Part shown: positions 6,342 through 8,361 of the stretch, in pieces
How the letters are laid out: each line of letters begins with the position of its first letter
Position numbering within the stretch: position 1 is the stretch's first letter
Origin: JASUTC01 sp035447925
GTDB taxonomy: Bacteria; Thermotogota; Thermotogae; MWEM01
Assembly: GCA_035447925.1 (NCBI GenBank)
Contig: DAOTHY010000088.1
Coordinates: forward strand, 1-8,361
DNA length: 8,361 bases
Reading direction: 5' to 3'
Program-made: the position numbers and the translations under genes
The notes under the pieces: generated by a model
What the model was told of the DNA's origin: nothing
What the model saw: the letters and a program-made list of their open reading frames with translations, nothing else
Database searches by the model: none

Positions 6342-6350
6342 ATTATAGCA
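6342..6350 (-). promoter_or_regulatory. Extended -10 promoter for a probable leaderless mRNA
   Basis: On the minus strand TGCTATAAT is a perfect extended -10 whose last base is 5 nt before the ATG at 6336. The usual start distance places +1 at or next to the A of the ATG. No good -35 is seen 16-18 nt upstream, as is common with extended -10 promoters. The rest of the 65-nt gap to the thioesterase gene shows no clear terminator. Confidence 0.65.
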
Positions 6351-6401
6351 TATTAAAACTCGAATGCTTAGGCTGGTATCAGTGAGAAAGTAAATGAAGA
6401 C

Positions 6402-7157
6402 TCAAGTTTTTTTTCTCCAGAAACTCTCCGCATAGACCAGGATTTTACCATCGGCCTGGTCGATTCGGTGAAGAATATGCCCGTTGTCCAAAATCTTGTT
6501 GTAAATAAAGACATCGTTGGGATAGGTGGTTTCCCGCTTATAATAAACCCTTAGGGTTTCAAGGATCATGGTATTGGTCACTTCATCGGGGACGGATTCG
6601 TTGATCCAATAGGGGTATATGGTGTTGTTCACATGTTCATAATCATCGACATCCCGTTTTCGGACTCGGAAGAGAAAAGCGTCACCTTCTTTTTCTTTGT
6701 ATTCTAACGGTTTTTTGATGGTAAAAGGGGCTGCGGTTTCATTGACGCCATACAGTTCATACATATAATCTCTGGCGACAGCCGGTTTACGCTTTTCGAG
6801 GTTTAAAAGAATCCATTTGGATTTACCCCTGGCCAGCATCTGGTCGTTTTGGTCAAACAACTGGAATTCCCTAAAAGCGACAAAACGGTCGATAGCCTTG
6901 GCGATGGTGCAGGCCTTCACGCCTTCCCGGTATTTGGGATACCGGTTGATTTGAATGTCCCAGTTGAGAATGATCCACGCCAAGGATTCCTCTTTCAGTA
7001 TATTTTTTTCCCGGTCATAGTAAAAACCGGCTTCCTGGGCAATCTCGTTAAAGAATCCCAAAACACTGACAATGTTCGTGCGATCGTGATAAAAACAGTC
7101 CGTATATCGAACGTTAAATGATTTGCAAATGGTGTTATCGATACGGTTCACCTTCAT
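6402..7157 (-). CDS. Acyl-ACP thioesterase (FatA/FatB-like, double hotdog)
   Basis: Predicted to hydrolyse acyl-ACP to free fatty acid and ACP in the cytoplasm. The 251 residues fit a bacterial member of the plant-type acyl-ACP thioesterase family with two hotdog domains: roughly 10-135 (FNVRYTDC, then the helix VLGFFNEIAQEAG, then LAWIILNWDIQINRYP and AFREFQLFD) and 155-250. The second domain has RKRDVDDYEHVNNTIYPYW (166-184), the family's D-x-D-x-N-x-HVNN-x-x-Y-x-x-W region with His175, and YYKRET with Glu209 at the expected downstream Glu. The usual Asn two residues before the His is Tyr173 here. The ATG at 7157 lies inside the 3' end of the transporter gene (23-nt overlap), with only a weak GAGAAA upstream, so translation is probably coupled. 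Function in lipid turnover or lipid-derived product release is inference. Confidence 0.85.
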   Translation of the reverse strand: MKVNRIDNTICKSFNVRYTDCFYHDRTNIVSVLGFFNEIAQEAGFYYDREKNILKEESLAWIILNWDIQINRYPKYREGVKACTIAKAIDRFVAFREFQLFDQNDQMLARGKSKWILLNLEKRKPAVARDYMYELYGVNETAAPFTIKKPLEYKEKEGDAFLFRVRKRDVDDYEHVNNTIYPYWINESVPDEVTNTMILETLRVYYKRETTYPNDVFIYNKILDNGHILHRIDQADGKILVYAESFWRKKT

Positions 7158-8361
7158 TTTTTCTCGAAATTTTAACGGCCGGATACGCCATTAACATAAA
7201 GCCTGAAAAGGCAAATAAAGCCCATCCCACACCAATTTTATCGGCTAGAAATCCCAAAAGGGGAGAAAAAACACCGATAAAAATCGTTTTCAGTTGGGAT
7301 TCAACGGAAAGCCCGGTGGATAACTTTTCCGATGGAATGATATCACTAATTAAGGAGACATTCAACGGTCTTCTCAGGTTTTGCAGTACAAAGATGAGCA
7401 GAAACAGGATCACGGGAATGATATTCAAAGACAAGACGTTGAACAAGCCCGCCAACAAAACAAGAACCATTCCCGCAAGAAACGTCAAATTCAACGCCAC
7501 AGATAAGTGCTTGGCTCTTTTTGCCACCTGATGGGCATTTTTAGCCGAATAGGTTGTCAGCAGGTAGATAAAGAAATAGCAAATCCCCACAACAACGGAT
7601 GTCCGTTTCTCCGGATTCAGTTCAACAAACAGGGGCAACGACAAAGCCAAAGCTGCCAATATGGGTTGCAGATATTCTTTCACCGTTTTGAAAAAGGCAT
7701 CAAACAGGGAAGAATTCAGAAAAATTCGGATATTGTCCACAGATTTGAACATGTCCAGAAAACGGTAAGGTGTCTTTTTTTTGTTATGGATCTCCTGATC
7801 TATTTCTTTGGGATAGCTGGCCAGATTCACCAGGTTGACCAGATAGGGGATCAAAGCGGCGATGAATACGACTCGGTAATTACCATAGAAAAACACTAAA
7901 AAGGCTGCGATTAAGGCGTTGACGGCAGACCCCATTTGGGAATAGCTTCTGGTGAGGCCATAATACTCCACTTTTTTATCCTCGCAATGATTCATTCGTA
8001 AATAACTCAATATAAGGGATTTATGCGTTCCCGAACGTAAAGATTCTCCAAGTCCGAAAAAAGACATGGCGCAAATCATTGAAAGATAATCGTTTAAAAA
8101 GAAAAAGATGGCAAAGGAGATGATATAGGCAATCATGGAGAACACCATGGTGATTCGCCGGCCTACCGAATCGGCTAATATTCCGGTGGGTATTTCAGTG
8201 ATGTTGGTCACCGCTTCACGGACGGTGAAAAGAATGCCGATTTGTAAAAAAGACAGCCCAATATCCCTAAAAAAAAGGATTAAAAAGGGTTCAAAAAACA
8301 TTAGATTTTTAAGAAAACCATACAAGGCAAATTTATAGAATTGAACGTTTTTTTGAATCAT
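7135..8361 (-). CDS. Major facilitator superfamily transporter
   Basis: A 408-residue integral membrane protein with about 12 hydrophobic segments in two halves. After TM2 it has the MFS motif A as GILADSVGRR (60-69); a weaker echo, GFLADKIG, appears in the second half near residue 370. Between the halves lies a charged cytoplasmic stretch (about 185-205, PKEIDQEIHNKKK). It presumably exports or imports a small solute using the proton gradient; the substrate cannot be read from the sequence. The N-terminus (NVQFYKFALYGFLKNLMFFEPFLILFF) looks like a normal first helix, so the ATG at the very last base of the window is a plausible true start, but upstream sequence is unseen. The stop lies inside the thioesterase gene, so the two are almost certainly co-transcribed. 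Confidence 0.88.
   Translation of the reverse strand: MIQKNVQFYKFALYGFLKNLMFFEPFLILFFRDIGLSFLQIGILFTVREAVTNITEIPTGILADSVGRRITMVFSMIAYIISFAIFFFLNDYLSMICAMSFFGLGESLRSGTHKSLILSYLRMNHCEDKKVEYYGLTRSYSQMGSAVNALIAAFLVFFYGNYRVVFIAALIPYLVNLVNLASYPKEIDQEIHNKKKTPYRFLDMFKSVDNIRIFLNSSLFDAFFKTVKEYLQPILAALALSLPLFVELNPEKRTSVVVGICYFFIYLLTTYSAKNAHQVAKRAKHLSVALNLTFLAGMVLVLLAGLFNVLSLNIIPVILFLLIFVLQNLRRPLNVSLISDIIPSEKLSTGLSVESQLKTIFIGVFSPLLGFLADKIGVGWALFAFSGFMLMAYPAVKISRKNEGEPYR

Noticed and set aside
6354..6408. Possible stem AAAACTTG/CGAGTTTT after the thioesterase gene
   Set aside because: Weak, AT-rich arms with a G-U pair and a long loop; not convincing as a terminator.
7118..7899. Plus-strand open frames over the transporter and thioesterase
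   Set aside because: They lie antisense to well-supported genes, and their products look like reverse translations of membrane helices.

Overview
The window carries two gene groups on the minus strand and one isolated gene on the plus strand. The organism looks like an anaerobic, moderate-to-low-GC bacterium of the Firmicutes/Clostridia kind or a Thermotogota-like lineage. This rests on the acetylase-type lysine pathway (DapH), a short DapB, strong GGAGG-like ribosome sites, tight operon packing, and a lysine riboswitch whose core closely resembles the Thermotoga maritima one as I remember it. The order asd-dapA-dapB-dapH-lysC also recalls the T. maritima lysine operon, though dapF is absent here. 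I cannot fix the taxon from sequence alone.

Region 1 (1-4546, minus strand) is a lysine/diaminopimelate operon read right to left. An extended -10 promoter (about 4519-4546) is followed by a lysine riboswitch aptamer (4308-4472), a hairpin-rich expression platform (4198-4305) and an intrinsic terminator (4161-4195). Then come asd, dapA, dapB, dapH and a lysC cut by the left window edge. Junctions are 4 nt apart, 4-nt overlap, 1-nt overlap and 11 nt apart, so this is one transcript. Its products cover aspartate phosphorylation, reduction to the semialdehyde, condensation with pyruvate, reduction to tetrahydrodipicolinate and N-acetylation. The later aminotransferase, deacetylase, epimerase and decarboxylase are not in the window.

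Region 2 (4547-6091, plus strand) is a lone gene transcribed divergently from the lysine operon. It encodes a predicted lipoprotein of 428 residues with a His...Cys pair in a caspase-like (clan CD) arrangement. I cannot assign it to a named family. It ends at a strong hairpin that also terminates the convergent minus-strand gene.

Region 3 (6094-8361, minus strand) reads right to left: an MFS transporter starting at the last base of the window, an acyl-ACP thioesterase overlapping it by 23 nt, then an 80-residue ORF resembling only the N-terminus of IS1634-type transposases. That small ORF has no Shine-Dalgarno but has a perfect extended -10 five bases before its ATG, so it is probably translated from a leaderless mRNA.

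The points most worth a second look are the putative lipoprotein peptidase, the elaborate riboswitch expression platform with a visible antiterminator candidate, the leaderless transposase-domain ORF, and the thioesterase whose usual catalytic Asn position is occupied by Tyr. I found no CRISPR array, tRNA, rRNA or complete mobile element.
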